NCBI RefSeq assembly: GCF_013377855.1
Contig: NZ_JABXYJ010000005.1
Location: forward strand, 303,811 to 367,810
From: Cognatundibacterium oligocarboniphilum
GTDB taxonomy: Bacteria; Pseudomonadota; Gammaproteobacteria; Burkholderiales; Burkholderiaceae_D
Reading direction: 5' to 3'
Length of the DNA: 64,000 bases
Shown: positions 8,574 to 17,609 of the stretch, piece by piece
Position numbering within the stretch: position 1 is the first letter of the stretch
How the letters are laid out: each line of letters starts with the position of its first letter
The notes under the pieces: model-generated
Database searches by the model: none
The model's input: the letters and a program-made list of their open reading frames with translations, nothing else
What the model was told of the DNA's origin: nothing
Program-made: the position numbers and the translations under genes

Positions 8574-9650
8574 TTAGCCTGCCATTTTTTCTACATAACT
8601 CCAGCCGAGTTCTGCCATAGGACGGGCTGCTTCTCCGGATTTTTTAGCCTGGGCGCTGGATGCCGTACCATCTACATAACGTTTCATGATGCCTTGTAAA
8701 ATTCCTGCCATGCGAAACAGGTTATAAGCGAGGTAAAAATTAAAGTCTTCCTGACGAATGGTTTTGCCTGTGCGCTCACAATATCTGGCGATGTATTCCT
8801 GCTCGCTGGGAATGCCCAGCCCCTTGTGATCAAGACCGGCAATGCCGCGGAATTGTCCCGGGGTAACGTGCCAACTCATGCAATGGTAGGAAAAATCCGC
8901 CAGCGGGTGCCCCAGCGTCGATAATTCCCAGTCAAGGATCGCCAGAATCCGTGGTTCTGTCGGGTGAAACATCATGTTGTCGAGCCGGTAATCGCCATGC
9001 ACGATGCTGGTGTCGTCGCCTTCAGGAATATTACTGGGCAACCAGTCGATCAGCTTATCCATCGCTTCGATTTTTTCAGTTTCGGAAGCGCGGTATTGCT
9101 TGGTCCAGCGGTCAATCTGGCGGGCAAAATAATTGCCGGGTTTGCCATAATCTGCCAGTCCGATAGCTGCGTAGTCGATAGTATGCAACTGGGCGATCAC
9201 GCGGTTCATTTCATCATAAATTTCTCCGCGTTGTTGCGGCGTCATGCCTGGCAGGGATTGATCCCACAATACGCGACCGTCGACGAATTCCATGATATAA
9301 AACGCGCGGCCTATCACGGATTCGTCATCGCATAAGGCGTATTGTTTGGCGGCTGGAAAACCGGCTTTGTTCAGGGCATTCATCACCTTGAATTCACGTT
9401 CGATCGCATGGGCAGAGGGAAGTAATTTAGCAACCGGACCAGGTTTTGCACGCATCACGTAACGCTGATTGCCCGCGGTCAGTTTGAAGGTCGGATTGGA
9501 CTGACCGCCTTTGAACTGTTCCACCGTCAGTTGATCGGCCAGGGAAACATCGAATCCTTCGACGTGCTGTCGCATGTAGTCGGCCAGCGCACCGATATCA
9601 AATTTCTGACGTTCAGTAACTGGCATGGTGCCCATAAACTCTTCGAACAT
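8574..9650 (-). CDS. APH-family kinase of the ACAD10/11 type (LvaA-like)
   Basis: A 358-residue aminoglycoside-phosphotransferase-fold kinase. N-lobe motifs include FKGGQSNPTF and RYVMRAKP (ATP lysine); the catalytic loop is SIVHGDYRLDNMMFH with Asp220 and Asn225; the metal-binding LDWELSTLGHPLAD has Asp240. This is the small-molecule kinase group that includes the N-terminal half of ACAD10/ACAD11 and LvaA of Pseudomonas, which phosphorylate the hydroxyl of 4-hydroxyacyl-CoA. It is first in an operon with the ACAD10/11-like dehydrogenase (70-base gap). The start at 9650 has GGGAGAC before it. An operator candidate lies 84-98 bases upstream. Confidence 0.8.
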   Translation of the reverse strand: MFEEFMGTMPVTERQKFDIGALADYMRQHVEGFDVSLADQLTVEQFKGGQSNPTFKLTAGNQRYVMRAKPGPVAKLLPSAHAIEREFKVMNALNKAGFPAAKQYALCDDESVIGRAFYIMEFVDGRVLWDQSLPGMTPQQRGEIYDEMNRVIAQLHTIDYAAIGLADYGKPGNYFARQIDRWTKQYRASETEKIEAMDKLIDWLPSNIPEGDDTSIVHGDYRLDNMMFHPTEPRILAILDWELSTLGHPLADFSYHCMSWHVTPGQFRGIAGLDHKGLGIPSEQEYIARYCERTGKTIRQEDFNFYLAYNLFRMAGILQGIMKRYVDGTASSAQAKKSGEAARPMAELGWSYVEKMAG

Positions 9651-9733
9651 GAATGTCTCCCGGCGATTTAAATAGTGTGTTTTATCCGTGCCCGGATCTT
9701 GTCCGGACGTGCCGGATTATTTTAACTGAAATA

Positions 9734-9748
9734 ATCGAACGTTCGTAC
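9734..9748 (+). promoter_or_regulatory. Palindromic operator candidate, shared with site at 3711
   Basis: TCGAACGTTCGTAC contains the perfect palindrome CGAACGTTCG. Aligned with the site at 3711-3724 (opposite strand), about 17 of 20 surrounding bases agree, including the following CT-rich flank. It lies upstream of the APH kinase and ACAD10/11-like operon. Confidence 0.45.
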
Positions 9749-9870
9749 TATTTATTTTTCTTTTCAAAAGTATAGAGACTTATCGCGATTGCTGTATGAA
9801 ATCACACCTGAAATGTATTCATGCATTTTTTCTTGTTTCACCGTCCTGATGGCTAATTCAGTTCGGAAAA

Positions 9871-9902
9871 CAAAAAAGGCTTTCAGAATCCTCTGAAAGC
9901 CA
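9871..9902 (-). terminator. Terminator of serB
   Basis: A stem GGCTTTCAG/CTGAAAGCC with a six-base loop follows the leftward serB stop; the A-run at 9872-9877 is the U-tail of that transcript. Confidence 0.85.
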
Positions 9903-9928
9903 GGTCGGAAGTACACGTTTGGCGAAAT

Positions 9929-10819
9929 CTACAATGGAAGCCTGATATCGGTGAACAGATTCAGAACGCCATCCAGCCCCACGACATTCAGCGCCACGTC
10001 TGCTTGCGCACGCACTACAGGCTTGGCGCGGAATGCAACGGATAAACCGGCAACACCCATCATCTTCAAATCATTGGCGCCATCACCCATGACGATCGCT
10101 TGTTGTGTGCTGATGCCGAGTTCAGCGCAGACGCGTTCCACCGTATGACGCTTTTCATCGGCATCGACAATCGTACCGATGATCTCGCCTGTCAGTTTAC
10201 CGTCGATGATTTCGAGCTGATTGGAATGCGTGACATCCAGATTCAGACGGGTTTTCATACGATCCGTAAAAAAAGTGAAACCTCCTGATACCAGCAATGT
10301 TTTCAAGCCGGATGCCTGAATGACACTGAGCATGTGATCTGCACCAAGGGAGAGCTCCAGTCTCTCATCATAGACTTTTTGCAGTGCGGAGGCGTCCAGT
10401 CCTTTCAACAAAGAGACGCGCCGTTTCAGACTGTCCCGGAATTCCAGTTCACCGCGCATCGCAGCTTCGGTGATTTCAGCTACCTGAGGTTTCAGACCCT
10501 GCATGTCGGCAATTTCGTCGATGCATTCAATCGTGATCAGGGTCGAATCCATATCCATCGCCACCAGCTTGAAATCGCTCAGGCGAATGTTTTGTTCCAG
10601 TGCCGTCAGGTCGATATGGGCCGCATCGCATTGCTGGCGTATTTCAGTCAGCAGGCTGTCATTGGCTTGCGCATTCTCGATGCGGACTGCGCGCGGATTG
10701 AGAATGACGATGTTGCTTGTCTGCGTTTTCTGAGCGATATGCTGAATCAGTGTCTGATTCTCAGTCGTGATGGCGTGCAGACCTTGCAGCGTTAATTGTC
10801 GTGTTTTCATGGGCAGCAT
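9929..10819 (-). CDS. serB: Phosphoserine phosphatase
   Basis: A 296-residue HAD-family phosphatase performing the last step of serine synthesis. An N-terminal ACT-like regulatory region (about 1-80) precedes the catalytic domain: DMDSTL (nucleophile Asp89, acid Asp91), LLVSGGFTFF (motif II Ser), and MGDGANDLKM (motif III metal-binding Asp pair). Its ATG at 10819 overlaps the TAA of mfd as TAATG, so translation is probably coupled; a second ATG at 10810 is also possible, and neither has a clear ribosome site. A strong terminator follows. Confidence 0.95.
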   Translation of the reverse strand: MLPMKTRQLTLQGLHAITTENQTLIQHIAQKTQTSNIVILNPRAVRIENAQANDSLLTEIRQQCDAAHIDLTALEQNIRLSDFKLVAMDMDSTLITIECIDEIADMQGLKPQVAEITEAAMRGELEFRDSLKRRVSLLKGLDASALQKVYDERLELSLGADHMLSVIQASGLKTLLVSGGFTFFTDRMKTRLNLDVTHSNQLEIIDGKLTGEIIGTIVDADEKRHTVERVCAELGISTQQAIVMGDGANDLKMMGVAGLSVAFRAKPVVRAQADVALNVVGLDGVLNLFTDIRLPL

Positions 10820-13800
10820 TAATGGAGAGCTTTGATTGTCTGTTTGATCTGTGTTACGCGGCTGGCAAGATCAGGCATGTTGGCGGTGATGCGCAATTTG
10901 TCCTGTCCATTCAAGCGGATGTGCTTGTTCTTTTGCACCAGTTCGATGATGCGCATGCCGTCGATCGGCGGCTGCGGCTCAAATTGCAGAGTGGCGGCTT
11001 CGCTGTGTGCATCAATCTTGATGATGCCCAGCGGCTTGGCAGCAACGCGTAAACGATGGGTTTCCAGCAGGGATTTAACCGGCTCCGGCAATTTGCCGAA
11101 ACGGTCGATTAATTCTTCTTGCAGGTCATCAATGGCAGCATGTTTGCTGCAATTAGCCAGGCGCTTGTAGATAGACAAGCGCTCATGTACATCACCGCAA
11201 AATTCATTCGGCAACAGTGCCGGAATATGCAGATTAATCTCGGTGGTGCTTTGCAAAGGCGCTGCCAGATCGGGTTCTTTGCCGTTTTTCAGCGAACGTA
11301 CGGCTTCATTGAGCATGTCGGAATACATCTGGAAGCCGATTTCATGCATTTCGCCAGACTGGTTATCGCCCAGCACTTCACCTGCGCCACGAATTTCGAG
11401 ATCATGCATGGCAAGATAGAAGCCGCTGCCGAGCTCTTCCATTTGCTGAATCGCCTCCAACCTGCGATTGGCCTGCTTGGTCAGCCCCTGTACATCATGC
11501 ACCAGCAAATACGCATAGGCTTGATGGTGCGAACGGCCGACGCGTCCGCGCAACTGATGTAACTGAGCAAGGCCAAATTTGTCCGCGCGATGCATGAGGA
11601 TGGTATTTGCACTTGGTACGTCGATACCGGTTTCGATAATGGTGGTGCACAGCAGAATGTTAAATCGCTGCGCCACAAAATCACGCATCACTTTTTCCAG
11701 ATCGCGCTCATGCATCTGGCCGTGCGCGATGACGACGCGCGCTTCCGGCAACAGGGTTTCCAGCATGGCCTTACGGTTTTGGATGGTTTCTACTTCATTA
11801 TGCAGGAAATACACCTGTCCGCCGCGCTTGAGTTCGCGCAGACAGGCTTCGCGGATCACAGAATCATCTTCGCCGCGCACAAAGGTTTTGATCGCCAGCC
11901 GTTTTTGTGGTGCAGTGGCGATAATCGAAAAGTCGCGCAAACCTTCCAGTGCCATCCCCAGCGTACGCGGGATAGGTGTGGCTGTCAGCGTGAGCACGTC
12001 AACCTCAGCGCGCAAGGCTTTTAACGCTTCTTTCTGACGCACGCCAAAGCGGTGCTCTTCGTCGATGATGACCAATCCCAGTCGTGAAAATCTGACATCA
12101 TCTGACAGCAGTTTATGCGTGCCGATCACGATATCGACGGTACCATCGCCCATGCCTTTCATTGCCTGACTGACTTCTTTGCCGGTACGGAAGCGGGATA
12201 ACTCAGCAATTTTGACTGGCCAGTTAGCAAAACGGTCGGCGAAAGTCTGCGCATGTTGTTCCGCCAGCAGGGTGGTTGGTGCCAGAATCGCCACCTGTTT
12301 ACCGCCCATCACGGCAACGAAGGCAGCGCGTAGTGCGACTTCCGTTTTACCGAAGCCCACATCACCGCAGATCAGCCTGTCCATCGGTTTACCTGAGGTC
12401 ATGTCAGAGATCACTGCATTAATCGCAGCCGCCTGATCCGGCGTTTCTTCAAAGCCGAAACTCTCGGCGAAGCTTTCGTAATCTCTGGCTGAGAATTCAA
12501 ATGCATGTCCCTGACGGGTGGCTCTGCGTGCATACAGATTGAGTAATTCTGCTGCGGTGTCACGTATCTGCTGGGCTGCTTTGCGTTTGGCTTTTTCCCA
12601 CTGCCCCGAACCCAGACTATGCAGCGGTGCATCTTCCGGTGAGGCACCGGAATAGCGCGAAATCACATGTAATTGCGCGACCGGCACGTACAGCTTGGTT
12701 TCCTTGGCATATTCCAGATGCAGGAATTCAGTTTCACCTTCACCCAGATCCATGCTGATTAAGCCCATGTAGCGTCCGATGCCGTGGTTACTATGCACCA
12801 CAGGGTCGCCGATTTTGAGTTCGGACAGATCGCGCACCATATGCTCGACCTGGGTCACTGCTTCCTGTTTTTTTCTGCCTATGCGTTTCCCACTACCGGC
12901 GTACAGTTCGGCCTCAGTAATAAAAGCGATGCCTTCGGCCAGCACGAAGCCGGCATGCAGCGGGGCGATACCCAGCATCAGGCGGGCGCTGCCGGTGACA
13001 AAATCGGTATAGCCATCGCACAAAGTTAGTGCGATATCAAATTCATTGAAATATTGTTGCAGAGTCTCACGCCGACCTGCACTTTCGGCGCAGATCATGA
13101 CCCGTTTGTCAGTCTGGAGTAAAAATGTACGCAAATTCGTCAAAGGATCATCAGCGCGACGATTGACAGCGATATCCGGTAAGAAGCTGCTGACCTCTGA
13201 GGTGGACGCGGTCTTGTCAATGGCGGACAATACCCAGCGAGCCTGCGGTTTGAGGATGGTAAAAAAATCTTCGTCGCGCAGAAAGACGCTTTCCGGCGGC
13301 AAGACTGGGCGCTCGCGGTCCGCTTTCAGGAACTGATAGCGTGAACGGGTATCGGTCCAGAAGCGTTTGATCGCTTCGTCGACATCTCCCAATAAAGCGA
13401 AATGCGGATTCGCTGGCAGATAGTCAAACAGCGTGGCCGTTTCTTCAAAAAACAGTGGCAGATAGTATTCGATACCGGCTGATGCGATGCCATTGCCGAT
13501 GTCTTTGTAGATGGATGATCGTGACGGATCGCCTTCAAACTGTTCACGCCAGCGGCTGCGGAATGCGGCGCGCGCCGGTTCATCCATCGGGAATTCACGT
13601 CCTGGCAGCAAGCGGACTTCTGGTACCGGGAAGATGGAACGCTGGGTATCCGCATCGAAAGTTTTGATGCTTTCTATGCTGTCGCCGAACAAATCCAGCC
13701 GGTAAGGCAGCGCGGAACCCATAGGAAATAAGTCGATCAACCCACCGCGTACCGAATATTCGCCAGGTGACATCACCTGATTCACATGGTTGTAGCCAGC

Positions 13801-14250
13801 CAGCGTCAATTGCGTCTTGAGTTTGGCCTCATCCAGTGTGTCGCCTTTTTTAAAGAAAAAGGTATAGGCGGCAAGGAAAGATGGTGGCGCCATGCGTAAC
13901 AGCGCGGTGCTGGCAGGTGCTAACAGGACATCGCAGCGGCCATTCTGGATTTCATGCAAGGTTGCCAGACGTTCAGAGACCAAATCCTGATGCGGCGAAA
14001 ATGCGTCATACGGCAGGGTTTCCCAGTCGGGCAGCAAATGACAGCGCAATTCCGGGTTAAACCACGGAATTTCATCCAGCAAGCGCTGTGCGTCACCCGC
14101 ATTGGCAACAAATACGGTCAACATTCTTTGCTGAGATTTCAAGGCACTGGCGGCCTGTGCCAGCGCATATGCGTCGGAAGAACCGTGCAGGGCAGGGAGT
14201 GCCAGCCTGTGGCCGGGTTTTGCTAGGAATTTGCTGAAATCAAATGACAT
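10819..14250 (-). CDS. mfd: Transcription-repair coupling factor Mfd
   Basis: A 1143-residue ATP-driven translocase that removes stalled RNA polymerase at DNA lesions and recruits UvrA, the normal length for Mfd. In order: UvrB-like N-terminal region (about 1-330), RNA-polymerase interaction domain near 460-540 (IGDPVVHSNHGIGRYMGL), RecG-like helicase motor with ICGDVGFGKTEVALRAAF (Walker A) and IIDEEHRFGVRQKEALK (DEEH box), the motif VLTLTATPIPRTL, the second lobe with QLRGRVGRSHHQAYAYLL, and the C-terminal TRCF domain. It is divergent from ispD, with a 123-base shared promoter region, and translationally coupled to serB. Confidence 0.97.
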   Translation of the reverse strand: MSFDFSKFLAKPGHRLALPALHGSSDAYALAQAASALKSQQRMLTVFVANAGDAQRLLDEIPWFNPELRCHLLPDWETLPYDAFSPHQDLVSERLATLHEIQNGRCDVLLAPASTALLRMAPPSFLAAYTFFFKKGDTLDEAKLKTQLTLAGYNHVNQVMSPGEYSVRGGLIDLFPMGSALPYRLDLFGDSIESIKTFDADTQRSIFPVPEVRLLPGREFPMDEPARAAFRSRWREQFEGDPSRSSIYKDIGNGIASAGIEYYLPLFFEETATLFDYLPANPHFALLGDVDEAIKRFWTDTRSRYQFLKADRERPVLPPESVFLRDEDFFTILKPQARWVLSAIDKTASTSEVSSFLPDIAVNRRADDPLTNLRTFLLQTDKRVMICAESAGRRETLQQYFNEFDIALTLCDGYTDFVTGSARLMLGIAPLHAGFVLAEGIAFITEAELYAGSGKRIGRKKQEAVTQVEHMVRDLSELKIGDPVVHSNHGIGRYMGLISMDLGEGETEFLHLEYAKETKLYVPVAQLHVISRYSGASPEDAPLHSLGSGQWEKAKRKAAQQIRDTAAELLNLYARRATRQGHAFEFSARDYESFAESFGFEETPDQAAAINAVISDMTSGKPMDRLICGDVGFGKTEVALRAAFVAVMGGKQVAILAPTTLLAEQHAQTFADRFANWPVKIAELSRFRTGKEVSQAMKGMGDGTVDIVIGTHKLLSDDVRFSRLGLVIIDEEHRFGVRQKEALKALRAEVDVLTLTATPIPRTLGMALEGLRDFSIIATAPQKRLAIKTFVRGEDDSVIREACLRELKRGGQVYFLHNEVETIQNRKAMLETLLPEARVVIAHGQMHERDLEKVMRDFVAQRFNILLCTTIIETGIDVPSANTILMHRADKFGLAQLHQLRGRVGRSHHQAYAYLLVHDVQGLTKQANRRLEAIQQMEELGSGFYLAMHDLEIRGAGEVLGDNQSGEMHEIGFQMYSDMLNEAVRSLKNGKEPDLAAPLQSTTEINLHIPALLPNEFCGDVHERLSIYKRLANCSKHAAIDDLQEELIDRFGKLPEPVKSLLETHRLRVAAKPLGIIKIDAHSEAATLQFEPQPPIDGMRIIELVQKNKHIRLNGQDKLRITANMPDLASRVTQIKQTIKALH

Positions 14251-14373
14251 GCGGGCTGAACTGGTGGAGTCCGTAAAACCTGTTTGCTGAACAGAATACG
14301 CGGTTAAAATGAGCGCCTAATTATAAACGAAGGGAACGTTGCCATTAAGGCGCGTGATTTCCCGATTTTTGAC

Positions 14374-15096
14374 ATGATGTCTGAACAATTGAAACAATCC
14401 GTGAATGTATCAGAGACGTGTTATGTGGGACTGATTCCCGCTGCCGGTGTGGGCGCACGAATGGGGGCGGATATTCCCAAGCAGTATTTACGATTGGGAA
14501 CGGACAGCATTCTGCAACATACTGTGAATACCTTCCGCGATTCGCCGGCGATCAGCCATACTTACGTGCTCGTCAGTCCAGAGGATACGATGATCAATGG
14601 GATGTTGCAGCCAGCCGCCAATGTGACAGTGCTGCGCTGCGGAGGCGCAACACGGCGTGATACGGTTCGTCAGGGATTGGCGCATCTGAAGGCGACGCTG
14701 AAAGAAGATGACTGGGTGCTGGTGCACGATGCGGCAAGACCCGGTCTCACCAAAGAATTGCTGCAAAAAATGATTGACCAGATTGCCGCGCATCCGGTTG
14801 GCGGTTTGCTGGCGATGCCGGTGGTGGATACAGTCAAGCGTTTGATGGATGGCAGAGTTCAGACTGTTTCGCGGGATGGCTTATGGCTGGCGCAAACGCC
14901 GCAAATGTTTCGCTATCGTCTGCTATGCGATGCGCTCGATCTGGCGGCGCAGGTGACCGATGAATCCAGTGCCATCGAGTCGGCGGGGTATATTCCTTTG
15001 CTGATCGAGGGAAGTCCCCGGAATCTGAAGGTGACTTTACCGTCGGATCTGGCGCTGGTTGCAGGATACATGGGGATTTTTGCAGCGGAAAACTGA
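14374..15096 (+). CDS. ispD: 2-C-methyl-D-erythritol 4-phosphate cytidylyltransferase
   Basis: A 240-residue nucleotidyltransferase of the MEP isoprenoid pathway, which joins CTP to methylerythritol phosphate. The CTP-binding signature PAAGVGARMGADIPKQYL (residues 22-39) includes the key Arg29 and Lys36; VLVHDAARPG holds the metal-binding region; the C-terminus has the usual PRNLKVTLPSDLALV. The sequence begins with two Met codons; neither has a strong ribosome site, and residues 1-14 are an unusual extension. It is followed after 101 bases by ispF, the common pairing in this pathway. Confidence 0.95.
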   Translation: MMSEQLKQSVNVSETCYVGLIPAAGVGARMGADIPKQYLRLGTDSILQHTVNTFRDSPAISHTYVLVSPEDTMINGMLQPAANVTVLRCGGATRRDTVRQGLAHLKATLKEDDWVLVHDAARPGLTKELLQKMIDQIAAHPVGGLLAMPVVDTVKRLMDGRVQTVSRDGLWLAQTPQMFRYRLLCDALDLAAQVTDESSAIESAGYIPLLIEGSPRNLKVTLPSDLALVAGYMGIFAAEN

Positions 15097-15197
15097 TCCG
15101 TTGACCGGATGGACAATCCGGGCATTCAAGCCGGCACGGTAAAAACCGGATAAGCCGAAATGCCGGGCCTCACAAAAAAGACAAAAGAGAATGTTTG

Positions 15198-15692
15198 ATG
15201 AAAAATAAAGTATTTCCTTTCAGAATAGGGCAAGGTTATGACTGTCATGCCCTGGTGCCGGGGCGGAAGCTGATTATCGGTGGGGTGACAATTCCGCATG
15301 AGACCGGACTGGCCGGCCATTCGGACGCAGATGTTTTGCTGCATGCTATGACGGATGCCTTGTTCGGTGCAGCAGGGCTGGGAGATATCGGTAAACATTT
15401 TCCTGATACGGATCCGCGCTTTAAGGGGGTTGACTCGCGGGTATTGCTGAGGGAGGCAGTTCAGCGTTTGCATGCGGCAGGCTATGTGGTCGGAAATCTG
15501 GACGCCACCATTATTGCGCAGGCACCCAAAATGGCGCCGCATATACCGGATATGGTGCGTCATGTGGCGGAGGATTTACGGGTAGACGTTTCGCAAGTGA
15601 ATATCAAAGCAAAAACCAATGAAAAACTGGGGTATCTGGGGCGTGAAGAAGGGATTGCCGCCGAGGCCGTGGTGCTGGTATTTCCAGCGTGA
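15198..15692 (+). CDS. ispF: 2-C-methyl-D-erythritol 2,4-cyclodiphosphate synthase
   Basis: A 164-residue zinc enzyme that cyclises the CDP-methylerythritol phosphate product in isoprenoid synthesis. [10 protein letters not shown] (Asp15, His17) and [20 protein letters not shown] (with His49) provide the zinc ligands; [20 protein letters not shown] is the typical C-terminal substrate loop. A TTG three bases earlier is open, but the ATG at 15198 behind AAGAGA is the better start. It is transcribed with ispD. Confidence 0.96.
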   Translation: MKNKVFPFRIGQGYDCHALVPGRKLIIGGVTIPHETGLAGHSDADVLLHAMTDALFGAAGLGDIGKHFPDTDPRFKGVDSRVLLREAVQRLHAAGYVVGNLDATIIAQAPKMAPHIPDMVRHVAEDLRVDVSQVNIKAKTNEKLGYLGREEGIAAEAVVLVFPA

Positions 15693-15731
15693 GCAACTAG
15701 ACTGATTGGTGTCACCCAAACGGGAGTGAGT

Positions 15732-16004
15732 ATGAAACACGAAGAGCTGAAACAATTACTGCTGAAGTTGCATACCGAACTGGCATCGGCCAATGCTATG
15801 GACGATGAATTGAAATCACTGTTAACTGAATTGAACCATGATATTCATCATGTACTCAGTTCCGATCAGTCATTGAATGATCCCGTGTATTCGGCGCTGA
15901 GTGAACGGTCGCTGGCATTGTCTGCCAAATTTGCGGCACAGCATCCTAAACTCGAACCGGCATTGCGTGAAATTGGATCCATGTTGGAAAAAATCGGCGT
16001 GTAA
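15732..16004 (+). CDS. DUF4404-like small protein
   Basis: A 90-residue, helix-rich cytosolic protein (MKHEELKQLLLKLHTEL...HPKLEPALREIGSMLEKIGV). The pattern of an N-terminal leucine-rich helix, an LLTELNHDI segment, an AAQHPKLEPALREI helix and an ending in [ML]-G-[IV] resembles DUF4404 proteins, whose function is unknown. The ATG at 15732 is chosen over the GTG at 15726 because GGGAG lies six bases before it. It follows ispF by 39 bases and ends at a terminator, so it may ride on the ispDF transcript. Confidence 0.65.
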   Translation: MKHEELKQLLLKLHTELASANAMDDELKSLLTELNHDIHHVLSSDQSLNDPVYSALSERSLALSAKFAAQHPKLEPALREIGSMLEKIGV

Positions 16005-16019
16005 GTTATTTTCCTTTCT

Positions 16020-16058
16020 AAAAAAAGCTGGCCAGTGTAACTGCCCGGCTTTTTTTGT
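16020..16058 (+). terminator. Terminator after the DUF4404-like gene
   Basis: An A-run, the stem AGCTGGC/GCCCGGCT (one G-T pair and a bulge) and a T-run form a hairpin with U-tail directly after the stop codon. Confidence 0.75.
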
Positions 16059-16082
16059 TTCATTTCGTAAGCGATTTCGTAA

Positions 16083-16900
16083 GTGTTTTATGGAGGGGAT
16101 TTTGACTGGCACGTATTACTTGCGTCGCCGTTTCCGGCTTTTACCCACCATACCTGGAGCCATAATCTGGGTATTCTGTTCCAGAACTGGGTGGTGCTCA
16201 GCGTTTTCTGGTCGCTGATGCTGATTGTGTCGAGACGAATTACGCTCAGCATGGTTTTGTTCGGTATTGTGTACTTAGGATTTATCATTGCCAATGCACT
16301 GAAGCTGAAATACCGCTCAGAACCTTTGCTGCCGTGGGATATTGCGATGTTGGGACGGATGATGTCGCTGACTAATACATATCTGTTTTCAGTACGTTTC
16401 ATGCTTTTGCTGCCAGTAGTGCTGGCATTGCTGATTCTCATGCTGACACCCGGGAACAAGCAACCATTCATCTATACATGCTGGTGGATGCAAAGCTGAT
16501 TTCGAGCGATAACTATGATCTGGTAACACCGCAGGAGCAGAAGAAACTACATACAGTGCAGGCCCTGATGATCAGTAATCAGAAGAATATTCATTGGGTT
16601 GAGCCGCATTTCCAGATCAATGACATGGCTCCCCAGATCATGAAATCGGCGGGAATCCCGGCATCACCCTATTGGCAGCAGATCGACCGGGTGTCTCATC
16701 TGATGCCTGCCCAGATTTTCGAGTATTCGGAAGACCGGAATGGCAAAGTTCAGTACATGCACGGGTTGGAAAGCGCACCGTATGATCAGCGCATGAATTT
16801 GCTGACCTTTGACGCTCTGTTTGGTGACCAGCATATCGCCAGCGCACTGAACCGGCGGCCTTTATGGCATACGGCGATGGCAGGGCAGGTGTCTCGGTAA
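16083..16900 (+). pseudogene. LtaS-like sulfatase-family membrane protein, internally deleted
   Basis: Two fragments in different frames. The first (16083-16499) encodes several hydrophobic helices and the loop LKLKYRSEPLLPWDI, characteristic of LTA-synthase-type phosphoglycerol transferases. The second (open from about 16442, with an internal ATG at 16478, to TAA/stop at 16900) encodes a sulfatase-like C-terminal tail, TREQATIHLYMLVDAKL and LHTVQALMISNQ...IHWVEP...APQIMKSAGIPASPYWQ. The central periplasmic catalytic domain of about 300-400 residues, with its Thr nucleophile and metal ligands, is absent, and the pieces are joined out of frame near 16440-16475. The N-terminus also appears short. 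Enzyme activity is therefore not expected. It lies between a terminator and slyD. Confidence 0.75.
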
Positions 16901-16961
16901 TATGAGGCGGGGCAGCGCCTGATCCGGTTGGCGTGCTGTGATTCAGGCACGGTGATTCTGT

Positions 16962-16967
16962 TACAAT
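16962..16967 (+). promoter_or_regulatory. Possible -10 box of the slyD promoter
   Basis: TACAAT, preceded 17 bases earlier by a weak TGATTC, lies 96 bases before the slyD start. The -35 match is poor, so this is tentative. Confidence 0.3.
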
Positions 16968-17040
16968 ACGGCCTCCATCCGATTCGAGGGCGGTTTTCCT
17001 CTGTCCTGCCACGCATCCCGGACATCTCCCAATGTCATTT

Positions 17041-17060
17041 ATCCTCAAATATCCTCAAAT
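17041..17060 (+). repeat. Perfect tandem 10-base repeat at the slyD start
   Basis: ATCCTCAAAT occurs twice head to tail, ending three bases before the slyD ATG, exactly where a ribosome site would be expected. No purine-rich ribosome site is present there. Confidence 0.85.
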
Positions 17061-17063
17061 ACC

Positions 17064-17543
17064 ATGCAAATCAAAGCCAATACCGTCGTCAGTCTGAATT
17101 ACGTCATGTACAACATGGATGGTGAAGTGATTGACCGCAACCAGGATCCTATCGTTTATTTGCATGGCGATTACGATAATATTCTGCCGGCCGTAGAAGC
17201 TGCATTAGAGGGAAAGCAGACCGGAGATAAAGTCAGCGTGGTGCTGGCGCCCGAGCAAGGTTTTGGCGATATTGAACCGGATTTTGTGCGGGAAGAAGAT
17301 ATCAGTGCTTTCCCGCCTGACATTGAAGTCGGCATGATGTTTGAAACCCGCGATCCGGATACCGAAGAAACAATGCAGTTCCGCGTGCTTAAAATCGATG
17401 CCGGCACAGTGACGCTGGATGGCAATCATCCACTGGCTGGTATGACAATTCGTTTTGATACCGAAGTGCTTGATGTCCGTGAGGCCAGCGATGAAGAGGT
17501 GGTGCATGGTCATGTGCATGGCGCGGGCGGTCACCATCATTGA
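17064..17543 (+). CDS. slyD: FKBP-type peptidyl-prolyl isomerase SlyD
   Basis: A 159-residue SlyD-like proline isomerase and chaperone. The FKBP part is split by an insert-in-flap domain: YNMDGEVIDRNQDPIVYLHG and ILPAVEAALEGKQTGDKV, then the IF domain with PEQGFGDIEPDFV (about 68-130), then GNHPLAGMTIRFDTEVLDVR. The His-rich tail HGHVHGAGGHHH is a short version of the nickel-binding tail of E. coli SlyD. Its promoter and leader are separate from the decayed gene upstream. A copy of the palindromic repeat element follows, then a J-domain gene. Confidence 0.9.
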   Translation: MQIKANTVVSLNYVMYNMDGEVIDRNQDPIVYLHGDYDNILPAVEAALEGKQTGDKVSVVLAPEQGFGDIEPDFVREEDISAFPPDIEVGMMFETRDPDTEETMQFRVLKIDAGTVTLDGNHPLAGMTIRFDTEVLDVREASDEEVVHGHVHGAGGHHH

Positions 17544-17609
17544 TTTTGCGGTGATGCCACGTAGTCCGTGGCTGATACCTCGTAATGCGCGAAGGATTCG
17601 TTTTACCTG

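Noticed and set aside
10819-14250. Possible frameshift or split in mfd
   Set aside because: The frame is continuous for 1143 residues with all motor and interaction motifs in order.
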